Below, one piece after another: positions 1 to 8,410 of a stretch of DNA of 64,000 bases; positions within the stretch are counted from its first letter, which is position 1, and each line of letters opens with the position of its first letter. A model generated the notes under the pieces. The model saw only the letters and a list, made by a program, of their open reading frames with translations. It ran no database searches and was not told the DNA's origin. The position numbers and the translations under genes were made by a program. Location of the stretch: positions 29,243 through 93,242 of the forward strand of contig JAZKAT010000025.1 in assembly GCA_040389045.1 (NCBI GenBank). The letters run 5' to 3'. Source of the DNA: UBA5158 sp040389045 (lineage in GTDB: Bacteria; Pseudomonadota; Gammaproteobacteria; DSM-16500).

Positions 1-73
1 TTAAAATTAATTCGCTGACCCCACCAAAATATTGTTTGATAGCCGGAATATGTTCGTCCGCTATAATTTTCAT
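1..73 (-). CDS. pdxB: Erythronate-4-phosphate dehydrogenase PdxB, N-terminal fragment cut by the window edge
   Basis: Only the first 24 codons are present; translation starts MKIIADEHIPAIKQYFGG, which matches the PdxB opening (E. coli MKILVDENMPYARDLF) in pattern and spacing. PdxB oxidises 4-phosphoerythronate in the DXP-dependent route to pyridoxal 5'-phosphate; pdxA of the same pathway lies near 18.6 kb. The ATG overlaps the ubiA stop codon in an ATGA arrangement (70-73), so the gene is probably translationally coupled as the last member of a ubiC-ubiA-pdxB operon. The catalytic and NAD domains lie outside the window, so the call rests on a short stretch. Confidence 0.65.
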   Translation of the reverse strand, partial: MKIIADEHIPAIKQYFGGVSELIL

Positions 74-927
74 ATGAGATAATTCATAATAATGCCCAGA
101 AAAACCAGCAGCCCAACCCACTGATTATTTAAAAACGCTTCAAAACAAGCTCGCGGTTCACCATCTTTCATTAAAAATTGTTGATACGCAAACAAACCTT
201 CCGCCGCCAGCAAGCCTACGTAATAAAAAATATTTAAGTCGAACACCCAGCCTACATACGTCATCAATAATAAAAACGCAACCTGGAAGGTGGCGATAAA
301 TACCGTGCTTTTATCATCAAATAACACTGCTGTGGATTTAATTCCAAAAGCCATATCATCTGCTTTATCGACTAGCGCATAAATAGTGTCATAGCTGATT
401 GGCCATAACACCGCCGCGCCAAACAATAACCACGCCTCGGCAGGTACGTTATGAGTCACTGCCGCAAACGCCATGGGCACCCCCCAGGCAAAAGCCAGAC
501 CCAAGCCTACTTGTGGCAAATGCGTTACGCGCTTCAAAAAGGGATACGTCACCATCAACACCGCCCCCACCAACGCCAGATAAATAGTTAATGGATTTAA
601 CATCAACACTAATAAGAACCCGACCAGCGATAACAGCAAAAATATTATCAGCGCCGTGGGTACACTGATGGCGCCAGTTGCTAATGGCCGCATTTTGGTG
701 CGCGCCACTTGCCCGTCAATATTTCTATCCGCTATATCATTGATAACGCACCCGGCGGAACGCATTACTATTACACCGACAACAAAGATTGCCACAATGC
801 GCCAATCCGGTTTGCCATCACTCGCCAGCCATAAGGCCCATAAGGTAGGCCACAATAATAATAAAATCCCCACTGGTTTATGTAAGCGCAACAAATAACA
901 ATAATTTTTTAACTGTTCCCTAGTCAT
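70..927 (-). CDS. ubiA: 4-hydroxybenzoate polyprenyltransferase UbiA
   Basis: Integral membrane prenyltransferase that attaches the polyprenyl tail to 4-hydroxybenzoate, the first membrane step of ubiquinone synthesis. The 285 residues match the usual length (about 290) and form some nine hydrophobic segments. The first Asp-rich motif is NDIADRNID at residues 63-71 and the second lies around D187-D191 in YALVDKADDMAFG; both bind the Mg-diphosphate of the prenyl donor. It lies one base after ubiC, which makes its substrate, and overlaps the pdxB start by 4 nt, so the three genes look like one transcript. Nothing unusual was seen. Confidence 0.95.
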   Translation of the reverse strand: MTREQLKNYCYLLRLHKPVGILLLLWPTLWALWLASDGKPDWRIVAIFVVGVIVMRSAGCVINDIADRNIDGQVARTKMRPLATGAISVPTALIIFLLLSLVGFLLVLMLNPLTIYLALVGAVLMVTYPFLKRVTHLPQVGLGLAFAWGVPMAFAAVTHNVPAEAWLLFGAAVLWPISYDTIYALVDKADDMAFGIKSTAVLFDDKSTVFIATFQVAFLLLMTYVGWVFDLNIFYYVGLLAAEGLFAYQQFLMKDGEPRACFEAFLNNQWVGLLVFLGIIMNYLI

Positions 928-928
928 C

Positions 929-1465
929 TCATAACTCCATCAAGTCAGGAAAAAAAACTTCGCACAGTAATAAAGTTTTATGGTTAATCGAAAAAACCGA
1001 ACGACGCGCCCATAATTGCGGTTCATTCCGTTGTGCAGCCAGCGTTATTTTTTGGTGCCAGGCATCACCTGGTTTAATCAAAGCAAATTCAAACGGCCCA
1101 CGCGTAACATTAACATGATTAAATAACATAGTACCTAAGGCGCGGTTTTTTAACCTTGCGAGCATCTGCTCCTTGCCAGTCAAGGTCGCGCGCGGGAAAA
1201 CGGTGCGAGCAAACATCCACTTCGCCTTAACGCTGCTAATCACTACTTCACGCACCAAACCGTATTGCCGTGGCGGCAGTGCCAATAAGCTTTGTTCTGA
1301 CCGATTGGGAAATTGCCATTGCTGAGCTAAGACCCGTACTTCCGCACCATTCACCTCATGCTGCCGCAAGCGTTGCATGAACGAATTGGCATCCAGTAGC
1401 CAGGGCATAAGCTTGGCGGGTGGCCTTACGCAAAGTTCAGGATAAGATTGCCAGTGTAGCGACAT
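929..1465 (-). CDS. ubiC: Chorismate pyruvate-lyase UbiC
   Basis: Cleaves chorismate into 4-hydroxybenzoate and pyruvate, the committed step of ubiquinone synthesis, and feeds UbiA encoded immediately downstream. The product is 178 residues from the chosen ATG (MSLHWQSYPELC). An in-frame extension 18 residues further upstream exists but resembles no UbiC N-terminus, so it is rejected. Recognisable family stretches are VREVVISS around residue 80, LKNRALGTMLF before the core beta strands, and a C-terminal LLLCEVFFPD containing the conserved catalytic Glu. It is divergent from the flavoprotein gene starting at 1532, leaving a 66-bp shared promoter region. Confidence 0.9.
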   Translation of the reverse strand: MSLHWQSYPELCVRPPAKLMPWLLDANSFMQRLRQHEVNGAEVRVLAQQWQFPNRSEQSLLALPPRQYGLVREVVISSVKAKWMFARTVFPRATLTGKEQMLARLKNRALGTMLFNHVNVTRGPFEFALIKPGDAWHQKITLAAQRNEPQLWARRSVFSINHKTLLLCEVFFPDLMEL

Positions 1466-1531
1466 AATCTTCAACTTCAATTTAAATGGTAAAGACCGTA
1501 TCATACAGCATCTTGGCAATGGTTCTAAACT

Positions 1532-2677
1532 ATGACATCACCTATTATCATTATTGGTTCCGGTCTGGCTGGCTATCAGCTGGCCCGTGAATTTCGTAAA
1601 ATTGACCAGACTTTACCGCTCACTCTCATTACCGCCGACGAGGGTAGGTTTTATTCTAAGCCTTTGCTTTCAACCGCTTTGACTAATGGCAAAAATCACG
1701 ATTCCTTGACCACTGCCACCGCCGAAGCCATGGCCACCCAGTTAAATGCGACCATACGCACGCATAGCCTGGTGACCCGGATTGACCCGCTTACCAACTC
1801 GGTGATTCTGGGTGATGAAGCTTTGACCTATTCTAAGCTGGTACTGGCTTGTGGCGCCGATGTGTTGAAAGCACCGCTAAGCGGCGATGGCGTCAGTGAA
1901 GTCATGTCGATAAACCATTTGTACCATTACGCCATGTTTCAAGAATATATTAAAAATAAGCAGAAAATTGCCATTTTGGGCGCGGGCTTGATCGGCTGTG
2001 AATTCGCCAATGATCTAGTCAATGCGGGCTATGAAGTTGATATCATTGCGCCTGCCAGCACCGCGCTGAATTTATTGATTCCGCCTACCATTGGTAAATT
2101 GCTGCAAAAAGCGCTGGCCGACCAAGGGGTGCGCTGGCACCTGGATTGTGTAGTCAACACTGTCACCAAAACGCCGCAGGGATTTCGTCTGGATTTATCA
2201 AACGGTGAAGAAATCGCCACCGAGTTTGTCTTGTCCGCGATTGGCCTGGTGCCGCATACCGCGCTGGCTAAAACCGCGGGGATACAAACGGAACGCGGTA
2301 TTGTGGTTAATCGTTACCTTGAAACCAGCGTCAAAGAAATTTACGCGCTAGGGGATTGCGCGGAAGTGGAAGGCCATGTGTTGCCTTATATCACTCCGTT
2401 AATCAATTGCGCCCGCGCGCTGGCCAAGACCCTGGCTGGCACTAACACGCCGGTAATCTATCCTGCCATGCCCGTCACGGTAAAAACGCCCGCTCATCCC
2501 TTAGTTATCTGCCCCCCACCCCAGGGCATGCCGGGTAACTGGCAAATCTCCGCCGAAACTCCTGATGTACGCGCACTTTTTTATAATGAAAAAGCGGAAA
2601 TTTATGGCTTTGTGCTGACTAACGCAGCGGTGAAAGAACGCCAGGAATTAGTGAAGCAAATGCCGGGGTTGTTTTGA
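1532..2677 (+). CDS. FAD/NAD(P)-dependent oxidoreductase, rubredoxin-reductase type
   Basis: Two-dinucleotide-fold flavoprotein of 381 residues, the size of rubredoxin-NAD reductases (about 385). An N-terminal FAD-binding GxGxxG is visible (IIIGSGLAGYQLARE, residues 6-20). A second Rossmann motif for NAD(P)H lies near residue 150 (ILGAGLIGCEFANDL), followed by the C-terminal FAD signature EIYALGDCAEV near residue 271. Rubredoxin reductases pass electrons from NADH to rubredoxin, in oxidative-stress defence or alkane hydroxylation. No rubredoxin gene is adjacent, so the partner is unknown and another pyridine-nucleotide reductase is possible. The gene is monocistronic; a GTTGGGCT/AGCCCAAC hairpin (2695-2721) and a palindromic repeat follow it. 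Confidence 0.8.
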   Translation: MTSPIIIIGSGLAGYQLAREFRKIDQTLPLTLITADEGRFYSKPLLSTALTNGKNHDSLTTATAEAMATQLNATIRTHSLVTRIDPLTNSVILGDEALTYSKLVLACGADVLKAPLSGDGVSEVMSINHLYHYAMFQEYIKNKQKIAILGAGLIGCEFANDLVNAGYEVDIIAPASTALNLLIPPTIGKLLQKALADQGVRWHLDCVVNTVTKTPQGFRLDLSNGEEIATEFVLSAIGLVPHTALAKTAGIQTERGIVVNRYLETSVKEIYALGDCAEVEGHVLPYITPLINCARALAKTLAGTNTPVIYPAMPVTVKTPAHPLVICPPPQGMPGNWQISAETPDVRALFYNEKAEIYGFVLTNAAVKERQELVKQMPGLF

Positions 2678-2694
2678 CTTTAAAGCTACAGTAG

Positions 2695-2721
2695 GTTGGG
2701 CTGAGTGCAACGAAGCCCAAC
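2695..2721. repeat. Hairpin of the GTTGGGCT...AGCCCAAC repeat type
   Basis: Eight-base perfect stem (GTTGGGCT at 2695-2702, AGCCCAAC at 2714-2721) with an 11-nt loop, directly after the flavoprotein stop codon. From general experience this resembles a short intergenic repeat found in many gammaproteobacterial genomes. It could stop transcription, but there is no T-run. Confidence 0.5.
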
Positions 2722-2741
2722 AGCTTTTGATTCTTGCTGAC

Positions 2742-2830
2742 TGTCATTCCCGCGTAGGCGGGAATCCATTATTAGCAGATCGGGTATCTGGGGTTTCCAG
2801 GAATGGATTCCCGCCTGCGCGGGAATGACA
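2742..2830. repeat. Palindromic intergenic repeat, full-length copy 1
   Basis: Two 29-bp arms in inverted orientation (2742-2770 and 2802-2830), each itself a hairpin built around TTCCCGCG...CGGGAA, separated by about 31 bp containing GTTTCCAGGAATGG. The same architecture recurs at 33684-33773, 45101-45190 and 53535-53605, with partial copies at 3890, 10514, 19555 and 29428. A further half-copy lies at about 2849-2871. It is non-coding and always near gene ends, so it behaves like a REP/MITE-type element and possibly a terminator. Confidence 0.85.
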
Positions 2831-2903
2831 GTGGTGGGTGAACCGTCATTCCCGCGCTGCTCAGAATGACATATACTAATTCTTTAGTTTAGAGATTAAC
2901 TCC

Positions 2904-3419
2904 ATGAGCTACATCGACCAAAACTTAATGCCGGATGAGAAAATCGTTTTCCGTACCAAAAAACATGTGATTATTTTTATGGTTCCGGTAATTTTTATCC
3001 TATTCGCCTGTATTCTCAGTAGCAATGTGGGTTTTGTGGGAAATATGAATATCACCTTTGACCAACTTACTCAGCATTTGCCTTTCGTAAACCACATCCA
3101 CCGCATGCCCGCGGCTATCATGTTATTACTGGCGATCTATACCGGTTTGCAGCAATGGCTAACCTACGTTACTTCGGATTACGTAGTGACTAATCGGCGG
3201 GTAGTGATGAAAGAAGGTTTTTTTGACCGTTACTCTTGTGATACCCGATTATCAACAGTATCGCATGTCACCGTCGATCAAAACCTGCTGGCGCAAGCCT
3301 GGAATTATGGCACGGTTACCATTAATGGCTTTGGCGGCAACCAGGATAGATTTATTCAACTCGCCAAACCGTTGGAATTTCAAAAAGCAGTGCAATCACA
3401 GCTAGACACTAAATCTTAA
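2904..3419 (+). CDS. Membrane protein with bacterial PH domain (bPH2/YdbT-like)
   Basis: 171 residues with two hydrophobic segments (about residues 24-45 and 68-90) followed by a cytoplasmic beta-rich domain starting at SDYVVTNRRVVMKEGFF. That stretch is the hallmark of bacterial PH (DUF304/YdbT) domains, together with STVSHVTVDQNLLAQAWNYGTVTINGFGG. Such proteins are membrane-anchored; their ligand is generally unknown. The gene stands alone after a palindromic repeat. Its 3' end overlaps the end of a tiny convergent gene by 11 bases. Confidence 0.75.
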   Translation: MSYIDQNLMPDEKIVFRTKKHVIIFMVPVIFILFACILSSNVGFVGNMNITFDQLTQHLPFVNHIHRMPAAIMLLLAIYTGLQQWLTYVTSDYVVTNRRVVMKEGFFDRYSCDTRLSTVSHVTVDQNLLAQAWNYGTVTINGFGGNQDRFIQLAKPLEFQKAVQSQLDTKS

Positions 3420-3540
3420 ATATTCTTAGAATAACTTCAACAACTATCCCTACTACTAACAATAAGCCCATCAATTGCAAAAGGGTAAGACCCCATTTTT
3501 TATAAGGACTTAAATCTTCGTTTTCCTGTTTCTTTATCAC
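3409..3540 (-). CDS. Small single-span membrane protein (43 aa), GTG start
   Basis: A 43-residue reading frame: a charged N-terminus MIKKQENEDLSPYKKWG, then about 22 hydrophobic residues (LTLLQLMGLLLVVGIVVEVIL) and a basic end RIFKI. The GTG start shares bases with the TGA stop of the upstream 109-residue gene (GTGA at 3537-3540), so translational coupling is likely. This coupling and the clear transmembrane segment are the reasons for calling so short a frame. Its 3' end overlaps the convergent PH-domain gene by 11 bases. Function unknown; I recognise no family. Confidence 0.55.
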   Translation of the reverse strand: MIKKQENEDLSPYKKWGLTLLQLMGLLLVVGIVVEVILRIFKI

Positions 3541-3866
3541 TCTTTCTTCTCCGGAGTTAGGGTGGTTGCTTGCAGTGTCTGCAAGGTCTGTACTGTTTTA
3601 GTGAGCGCGGCTAATTGGGTTTGCGCAACTCCAATCAACTTGGCCTGGGCATTATGAGTTTGCATCAATTCCGCCAGCGTTATACTCACGGCTTCAAATT
3701 GACTGACAATAGGGTCGGTGCTTTTAGGTGTCCCTTCTTTAGCAAGGCTGGCGCCAAATGATTCCACACCCGATTTGAATTTATCAACCAGACCGCCGGA
3801 CTTGGCCGAATCCACCAGATTAGCACCCGCTTTCTTTAAATCATCCAGATTTGGTATTTTTACCAT
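3537..3866 (-). CDS. Conserved hypothetical protein, Ala/Lys-rich with C-terminal helix
   Basis: 109 residues, no signal peptide or membrane segment. The ATG at 3866 is chosen because a perfect AAGGAG lies eight bases upstream; the longer in-frame extension would run through a palindromic repeat and resembles no protein. The N-terminal half (PNLDDLKKAGANLVDSAKSG) and the C-terminal heptad-like stretch of Leu, Thr and Gln (residues about 75-105) suggest a helical, perhaps coiled-coil, phasin-like protein, but no family is recognised. It is followed by the coupled 43-residue membrane protein and preceded by trpS. Confidence 0.6.
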   Translation of the reverse strand: MVKIPNLDDLKKAGANLVDSAKSGGLVDKFKSGVESFGASLAKEGTPKSTDPIVSQFEAVSITLAELMQTHNAQAKLIGVAQTQLAALTKTVQTLQTLQATTLTPEKKE

Positions 3867-3889
3867 GATAGGCTCCTTAGTTACCCTGC

Positions 3890-3949
3890 TGTCATTCCCG
3901 CGCAGGCGGGAATCCATTATTAGTATACCCTGTCTTTGCGGTTTCCAGG
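3890..3949. repeat. Palindromic intergenic repeat, truncated copy
   Basis: Left arm (3890-3918) identical in plan to the copy at 2742, followed by the shared internal GTTTCCAGGAA, but the right arm is missing. It lies in the trpS-to-109-aa gene spacer. Confidence 0.75.
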
Positions 3950-3960
3950 AAACCTCAAAG

Positions 3961-5025
3961 CTAATAATTCTGCTGCATTGCAATCTTAGCCAGGCGCAAG
4001 GTTTCTTCCGCCACCACATTCGCCTTTTCACTGCCTTTCTTAAGAATTTTCAACACTTCGCCCGGATCGCTGGCAAATTCATCACGGCGTTTTTGAATGG
4101 GGCCAATCAACTCAACCAATATGTCAATTAAGCGTTTTTTACATTCCACATCACCAATCTGGCCTTCTCTATACTTGGCTTTTGCCTCAGTGACCCACGC
4201 TTCATCGGGATTAAATGTATCATGAAAAATCCACAAGGGGTTATTTTCGGTGGTGCCTTTATCGGTAGCTTTTAAGCGCTTGGGATCGGTATACATGGCC
4301 TTCACTTTCTTAGCGATAGTGTCAGCATCATCACTTAAATAAATCGCATTGTTCAAAGACTTCGACATTTTCAATAAATTCCCCGACGCATCCGGCGGCC
4401 CTATACCCACCAGGCGGCGGCTACGTCCTAACTTCACATCGACGATGGGAAATAAACCACCCTGTTTTACATAATCTTCGTCTAGTGTTTGTGACGACAC
4501 GCCACAATATAATTGATTAAAGCGACGGGCGACTTCACGAGTCATTTCAAGATGCGGAACTTGATCTTCACCTACCGGCACGATGGCCGGACGGAATGAT
4601 AAAATATCCGCGACCTGACCCACGGGATAGAGCAAAAATCCAAATGGATAATTATCCCCTAATTCTTTATCGCGTATTTCATCTTTGATGGTTGGATTAC
4701 GCATTAAGCGCGGATAAGGAATCAACATGCTAAAGAAAAACGTCAATTCCGCAATCGTCGGAATTTCTGATTGCACGAACATCGTGCTTTGCTGTGGATC
4801 AATCCCCGCCGCCAGATAATCGATGGCAATATCAATAACGCTTTGACGTATTTCCGCTGGCTTGTCCATGCGCGTAGTGAAGGCATGCACATTGGCAATA
4901 ATAAAATAACAATCGTATTGTTTTTGCAGTGCCACCCGGTTTTCCACTGAACCAACCCAATGGCCTAAATGCAAACGTCCCGTTGGTGTGTCACCGGTCA
5001 ATAACCGTGGTTTTGCTGTTGTCAT
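3961..5025 (-). CDS. trpS: Tryptophanyl-tRNA synthetase
   Basis: Class I aminoacyl-tRNA synthetase that charges tRNA-Trp. 354 residues, typical bacterial length. Class signatures are PTGRLHLGH (residues 14-22, the HIGH motif) and LLKMSKS (KMSKS at 219-223). The substrate-pocket stretch VGEDQVPHLEMTREVARRFN at about 151 fits TrpRS. Its start lies 5 bases after the rsmD stop codon, so rsmD and trpS are probably cotranscribed. A truncated palindromic repeat lies downstream. Confidence 0.95.
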   Translation of the reverse strand: MTTAKPRLLTGDTPTGRLHLGHWVGSVENRVALQKQYDCYFIIANVHAFTTRMDKPAEIRQSVIDIAIDYLAAGIDPQQSTMFVQSEIPTIAELTFFFSMLIPYPRLMRNPTIKDEIRDKELGDNYPFGFLLYPVGQVADILSFRPAIVPVGEDQVPHLEMTREVARRFNQLYCGVSSQTLDEDYVKQGGLFPIVDVKLGRSRRLVGIGPPDASGNLLKMSKSLNNAIYLSDDADTIAKKVKAMYTDPKRLKATDKGTTENNPLWIFHDTFNPDEAWVTEAKAKYREGQIGDVECKKRLIDILVELIGPIQKRRDEFASDPGEVLKILKKGSEKANVVAEETLRLAKIAMQQNY

Positions 5026-5030
5026 AAAAA

Positions 5031-5594
5031 CTATTCCTGTTTTGAGCGTAACACCAGGTGGTAGGCTACCTGCCCGGCTTTTTTGTTTTTTAATAAGCGC
5101 CAGTTTGGCGGCAGCAAGGCCGCGTCTAGCGGCGATTTTGCTTCCAGATAAATATAAGCTTCATCGGCCAAAAAAGCATTTTCTTCCAGAAAATGACAAC
5201 AAGGCACTAATAAATCTTCACCAAACGGCGGATCGACAAACACAATATCATAAACTTTAGCGGGACGGCGTAATTGCTTGGGGGCAATGGCAGCATAAAT
5301 GTCCAGGTTACGAGCAGCAAATTTTTCCGCCTCCTGGAGCAATAAATCCACGACTTGCCTTGATTGATCTACCATGTCAACGAAGGCGGCCCCGCGTGAT
5401 AATGCTTCAAAGCCCAAAGCCCCGCTACCCGCGAACATATCCAGACAATAAGCGCCGGCAATGACTGGTTGTAACCAGTTAAATAAAGTTTCCCGCACAC
5501 GATCCGGCGTAGGACGTAGTCCGGGTAAATCCGGCACTTTTAATTTGCGTCCACGCCACATCCCGCCAATAATCCGAACCTGGCCTGGCACCAA
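5031..5594 (-). CDS. rsmD: 16S rRNA (guanine-966-N2)-methyltransferase RsmD
   Basis: Methylates G966 of 16S rRNA in the 30S subunit with S-adenosylmethionine. The diagnostic opening GQVRIIGGMWRGRKLKVP, the SAM-binding loop DMFAGSGALGFEALSRGA, and the catalytic DPPF (FVDPPFGED) are all present. The start is uncertain: AAAGGAG (about 5602-5608) sits 7 bases before a TTG (5594) and 10 before a GTG (5591), giving about 187 residues, the normal size. An ATG at 5639 would add 15 residues with no clear ribosome site. Divergent from ftsY. Confidence 0.9.
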   Translation of the reverse strand: MVPGQVRIIGGMWRGRKLKVPDLPGLRPTPDRVRETLFNWLQPVIAGAYCLDMFAGSGALGFEALSRGAAFVDMVDQSRQVVDLLLQEAEKFAARNLDIYAAIAPKQLRRPAKVYDIVFVDPPFGEDLLVPCCHFLEENAFLADEAYIYLEAKSPLDAALLPPNWRLLKNKKAGQVAYHLVLRSKQE

Positions 5595-5740
5595 AGTGAC
5601 TCTCCTTTTAAAGAGGGCTATTTTGGCAGCTATTGTCATGCCAACGCAAGCTGGCAGGCGGGACTATTCTCTTTCTGTCCGTTACTGGAATCCTATGATA
5701 TATTGAACCCAGCCTGTTTTTTGAAGTGGAATATCTGGCA

Positions 5741-6748
5741 ATGTTTAAGTTGTTAAAACGTAAAAAGACGACCCCTGATCTGGTGGAAGAACCACCCACG
5801 CCCGTAGTAAAAAAAGGTTTTTTTTCCCGTTTGAAGCAAGGGCTGAGTAAAACTCGCGCCCGCTTTGGCAATGGCATGGCCACCCTGGTCCTGGGCAAAA
5901 AAACTCTTGATAAAGCCTTTATCGAACTCATTGAAACCCAATTACTCAGCGCCGATGTAGGCATAAGCGCCACCCAGCAATTAATTACTAGCCTGACCCA
6001 AAAACTTGACCGCAAAGAATTGCAAGATAGCGCGGCGGTGCTGGCCAGTTTACAAGAAGAAATGAAAAACATTTTGCGTCCCTGCCAGCAAACCCTGGCC
6101 ATAGACGCTGACAAAAAACCCTTCGTCATTTTAGTCGTTGGCATCAATGGCGCTGGCAAAACAACCACTATTGGCAAATTAGCTAAAAGTTTGCAAGCCG
6201 CCAATGCCAGTGTGGTGCTAGCCGCTGGTGATACTTTCCGCGCTGCCGCCATTGAGCAATTACAAGTTTGGGGTGAGCGAAATAAAGTACCGGTAGTCGC
6301 CCAACATCCTGGGGCGGACCCGGCGGCGGTGATTTTTGACGCGATTGAATCCGCCACGGCGCGTGGCACCGATATTGTCATTGCCGATACGGCGGGACGC
6401 TTACATACGCAAAATAATCTGGTTGAAGAATTAAAAAAAGTCAAACGTGTTATTACCAAACTTGACCCTAGCGCACCGCATGAAACACTGCTAGTGTTAG
6501 ATGCCAGCATAGGCCAAAATGCATTGAACCAGGCACAACAATTCCACGATGCGATTGGTGTTACGGGCCTTGCACTCACAAAACTGGATGGTACTGCCAA
6601 AGGCGGGATTATTTTTGCGATTGCCAAACAATTAAATATTCCGATTCGCTACATAGGCATAGGCGAAGGCATAGATGATTTACGACCTTTTGACGCCGAT
6701 GATTTTGTTAACGCATTATTTGAAATGACGGATGCGCAAAATGATTGA
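5741..6748 (+). CDS. ftsY: Signal recognition particle receptor FtsY
   Basis: GTPase that docks SRP-ribosome complexes at the Sec/YidC translocon. 335 residues from the ATG giving MFKLLKRKKTT; another ATG five codons upstream is possible. The NG domain carries the P-loop GINGAGKTTTIGKLAK, the switch DTAGRLHTQNNLVEELKKV and the guanine-specificity motif TKLDGTAKGG. The acidic A domain of E. coli FtsY is nearly absent; the N-terminus is short and basic. First gene of ftsY-ftsE-ftsX, with an 8-nt overlap into ftsE. Confidence 0.95.
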   Translation: MFKLLKRKKTTPDLVEEPPTPVVKKGFFSRLKQGLSKTRARFGNGMATLVLGKKTLDKAFIELIETQLLSADVGISATQQLITSLTQKLDRKELQDSAAVLASLQEEMKNILRPCQQTLAIDADKKPFVILVVGINGAGKTTTIGKLAKSLQAANASVVLAAGDTFRAAAIEQLQVWGERNKVPVVAQHPGADPAAVIFDAIESATARGTDIVIADTAGRLHTQNNLVEELKKVKRVITKLDPSAPHETLLVLDASIGQNALNQAQQFHDAIGVTGLALTKLDGTAKGGIIFAIAKQLNIPIRYIGIGEGIDDLRPFDADDFVNALFEMTDAQND

Positions 6749-7436
6749 ACTACAACATGTCACTAAGCGTTACTCCAATGGCCATAAGGCTTTGGATCAT
6801 GTGAACTTCCATCTTGCCAGCGGCGATTTTGCTTTTTTAACCGGTCATTCCGGCGCCGGCAAAAGCACTCTGCTAAAACTTATTGCCGGACTAGAACCGG
6901 TGACCGAAGGCCGGATACGCGTTGCCAACATGCAATTGAATGATCTTTCACAACGGCGCATGCCTTATTTACGCCGTAAAATTGGTATCATTTTGCAAAG
7001 CCCTAATTTGTTAATGGACCGCCATGTTTTTGATAATGTCGCGTTACCATTGATTGTTTCGGGCGGTTATAACTACAAGGAAATCAGCAGCCGCGTACGT
7101 GCCGTGCTCGCGAAAGTCAGTTTGACTAACAAAGAAAATTTTTATCCCTACGAATTGTCAGGCGGCGAACAGCAACGTATTTCTATCGCCCGCGCTATTG
7201 TTAACAAACCCGAATTATTGGTGGCGGATGAACCTACCGGCAATCTCGATCCGGACTTGGCCGCGGAAATTATGTTTTTGTTCGAACAATTTAACCAACT
7301 GGGCATGACTGTTTTAATTGCTTCGCACGATTTGGGCTTAATTAAAAACTTCAAGCACCAGCAATTTACACTCGTTGGGGGAAAATTATTGCATGCGCAA
7401 GGGACAGCAGACAAAATCTCAACTTTTGTTGAGTAA
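6741..7436 (+). CDS. ftsE: Cell-division ABC-type ATPase FtsE
   Basis: Cytoplasmic ATPase of the FtsEX complex, which regulates septal peptidoglycan hydrolases. 231 residues from the ATG inside the ftsY stop region (MIELQHVTKRYSNG); an in-frame ATG three codons earlier adds only MRK. Walker A TGHSGAGKSTLL, ABC signature LSGGEQQRISIARA and Walker B ELLVADEPTGNLD are intact. LLMDRHVFDNVALPL matches FtsE rather than generic ABC proteins. Overlaps ftsX by 44 nt, implying coupling. Confidence 0.95.
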   Translation: MIELQHVTKRYSNGHKALDHVNFHLASGDFAFLTGHSGAGKSTLLKLIAGLEPVTEGRIRVANMQLNDLSQRRMPYLRRKIGIILQSPNLLMDRHVFDNVALPLIVSGGYNYKEISSRVRAVLAKVSLTNKENFYPYELSGGEQQRISIARAIVNKPELLVADEPTGNLDPDLAAEIMFLFEQFNQLGMTVLIASHDLGLIKNFKHQQFTLVGGKLLHAQGTADKISTFVE

Positions 7437-8334
7437 TTACCTGGTACGTCATACTCAGGCGGCATTAAATAGCGTAGGTCAATTAAGCCGCTCGCCATTC
7501 AACACTGTCATGACTTGTGTAGTGATTGGCATCGCGCTGGCATTACCGCTGGCGTTATTTGTTTTGTTAAAAAATGTCGAAGTGCTAAGTCATAATTTTC
7601 AGCAAAGCAATCAGTTGACGCTGTATCTGAAACCGGAAGTCAATGAAGCGCAGACCAATGATTTACTAAAAATCCTCAAGAAAAATCCCGCTATCAATCA
7701 AGTCACCGCTATTTCACCCGACCAGGGTTTGAAAGAATTGCAGGAGCAGGCGGGCATCGCAAATCCACTGTCGGATTTAAGTGGCAATCCATTGCCCTGG
7801 GCCATTGTGGTATTACCCGCTACAACTTTGCATACCCCGGCGGCATTGACCACGTTAGGCAATAATTTAAAGCAAAACCCTGAAGTCGATGCGGTGCAAC
7901 TGGATGTAGTCTGGGCGCAGCGTTTGTATGCGCTAGTGGCGCTGGCGCATAGATTTGTTTACGCGTTGTCAATTTTCCTGGGCTTGGGTGTGTTATTGAT
8001 TGTGAATAATTGCATACGCTCAGCCACGCAACATAATAAAAAAGAAATTGATGTGATCAAGTTGATTGGCGGTACGCACGCGTTTATCCGCCGCCCATTT
8101 CTTTATACGGGTATGATTTATGGTTTACTGGGCGGGATTATCGCCTGGCAATCGGTGGATTTATTATTGCTGTGGATGAAAACTCCTTCCAGTCAATTAG
8201 CGCAGCTGTACCACAGTCAGTTTCAACTCGCAGAAATTAATTTACACGAAACGTTGATGTTGCTAGGCGGCAGTATTGTGTTGGGTTTCACTGGGGCATT
8301 GGTTGCGGTAACCCGGCATTTGCGGGCAAATTAA
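7393..8334 (+). CDS. ftsX: Cell-division membrane protein FtsX
   Basis: Permease-like partner of FtsE. 313 residues from the ATG giving MRKGQQTKS. One N-terminal membrane segment (about residues 36-58), a periplasmic domain of about 130 residues beginning SHNFQQSNQLTLYLKP, then three C-terminal membrane segments; this is the FtsX plan. The start lies inside the ftsE 3' end. The next gene, rpoH, is 255 bp further on and has its own control region. Confidence 0.93.
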   Translation: MRKGQQTKSQLLLSNYLVRHTQAALNSVGQLSRSPFNTVMTCVVIGIALALPLALFVLLKNVEVLSHNFQQSNQLTLYLKPEVNEAQTNDLLKILKKNPAINQVTAISPDQGLKELQEQAGIANPLSDLSGNPLPWAIVVLPATTLHTPAALTTLGNNLKQNPEVDAVQLDVVWAQRLYALVALAHRFVYALSIFLGLGVLLIVNNCIRSATQHNKKEIDVIKLIGGTHAFIRRPFLYTGMIYGLLGGIIAWQSVDLLLLWMKTPSSQLAQLYHSQFQLAEINLHETLMLLGGSIVLGFTGALVAVTRHLRAN

Positions 8335-8410
8335 TGTAACTTTTAATGAAAAGCAAAAACTAGTCCGTATGTAACTGTCCTACAATATAAAGAGGAATAT
8401 TAAATCAAGA

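Noticed and set aside
2742..2871. Repeated palindromes considered as a CRISPR array
   Set aside because: Copies are dispersed through the window with variable spacing and no regular spacers or cas genes; they are REP/MITE-like.
5608..6627. 339-codon open frame on the minus strand opposite ftsY
   Set aside because: Shadow of ftsY; Ser/Ala-rich composition, no motif, and ftsY is certain on the other strand.
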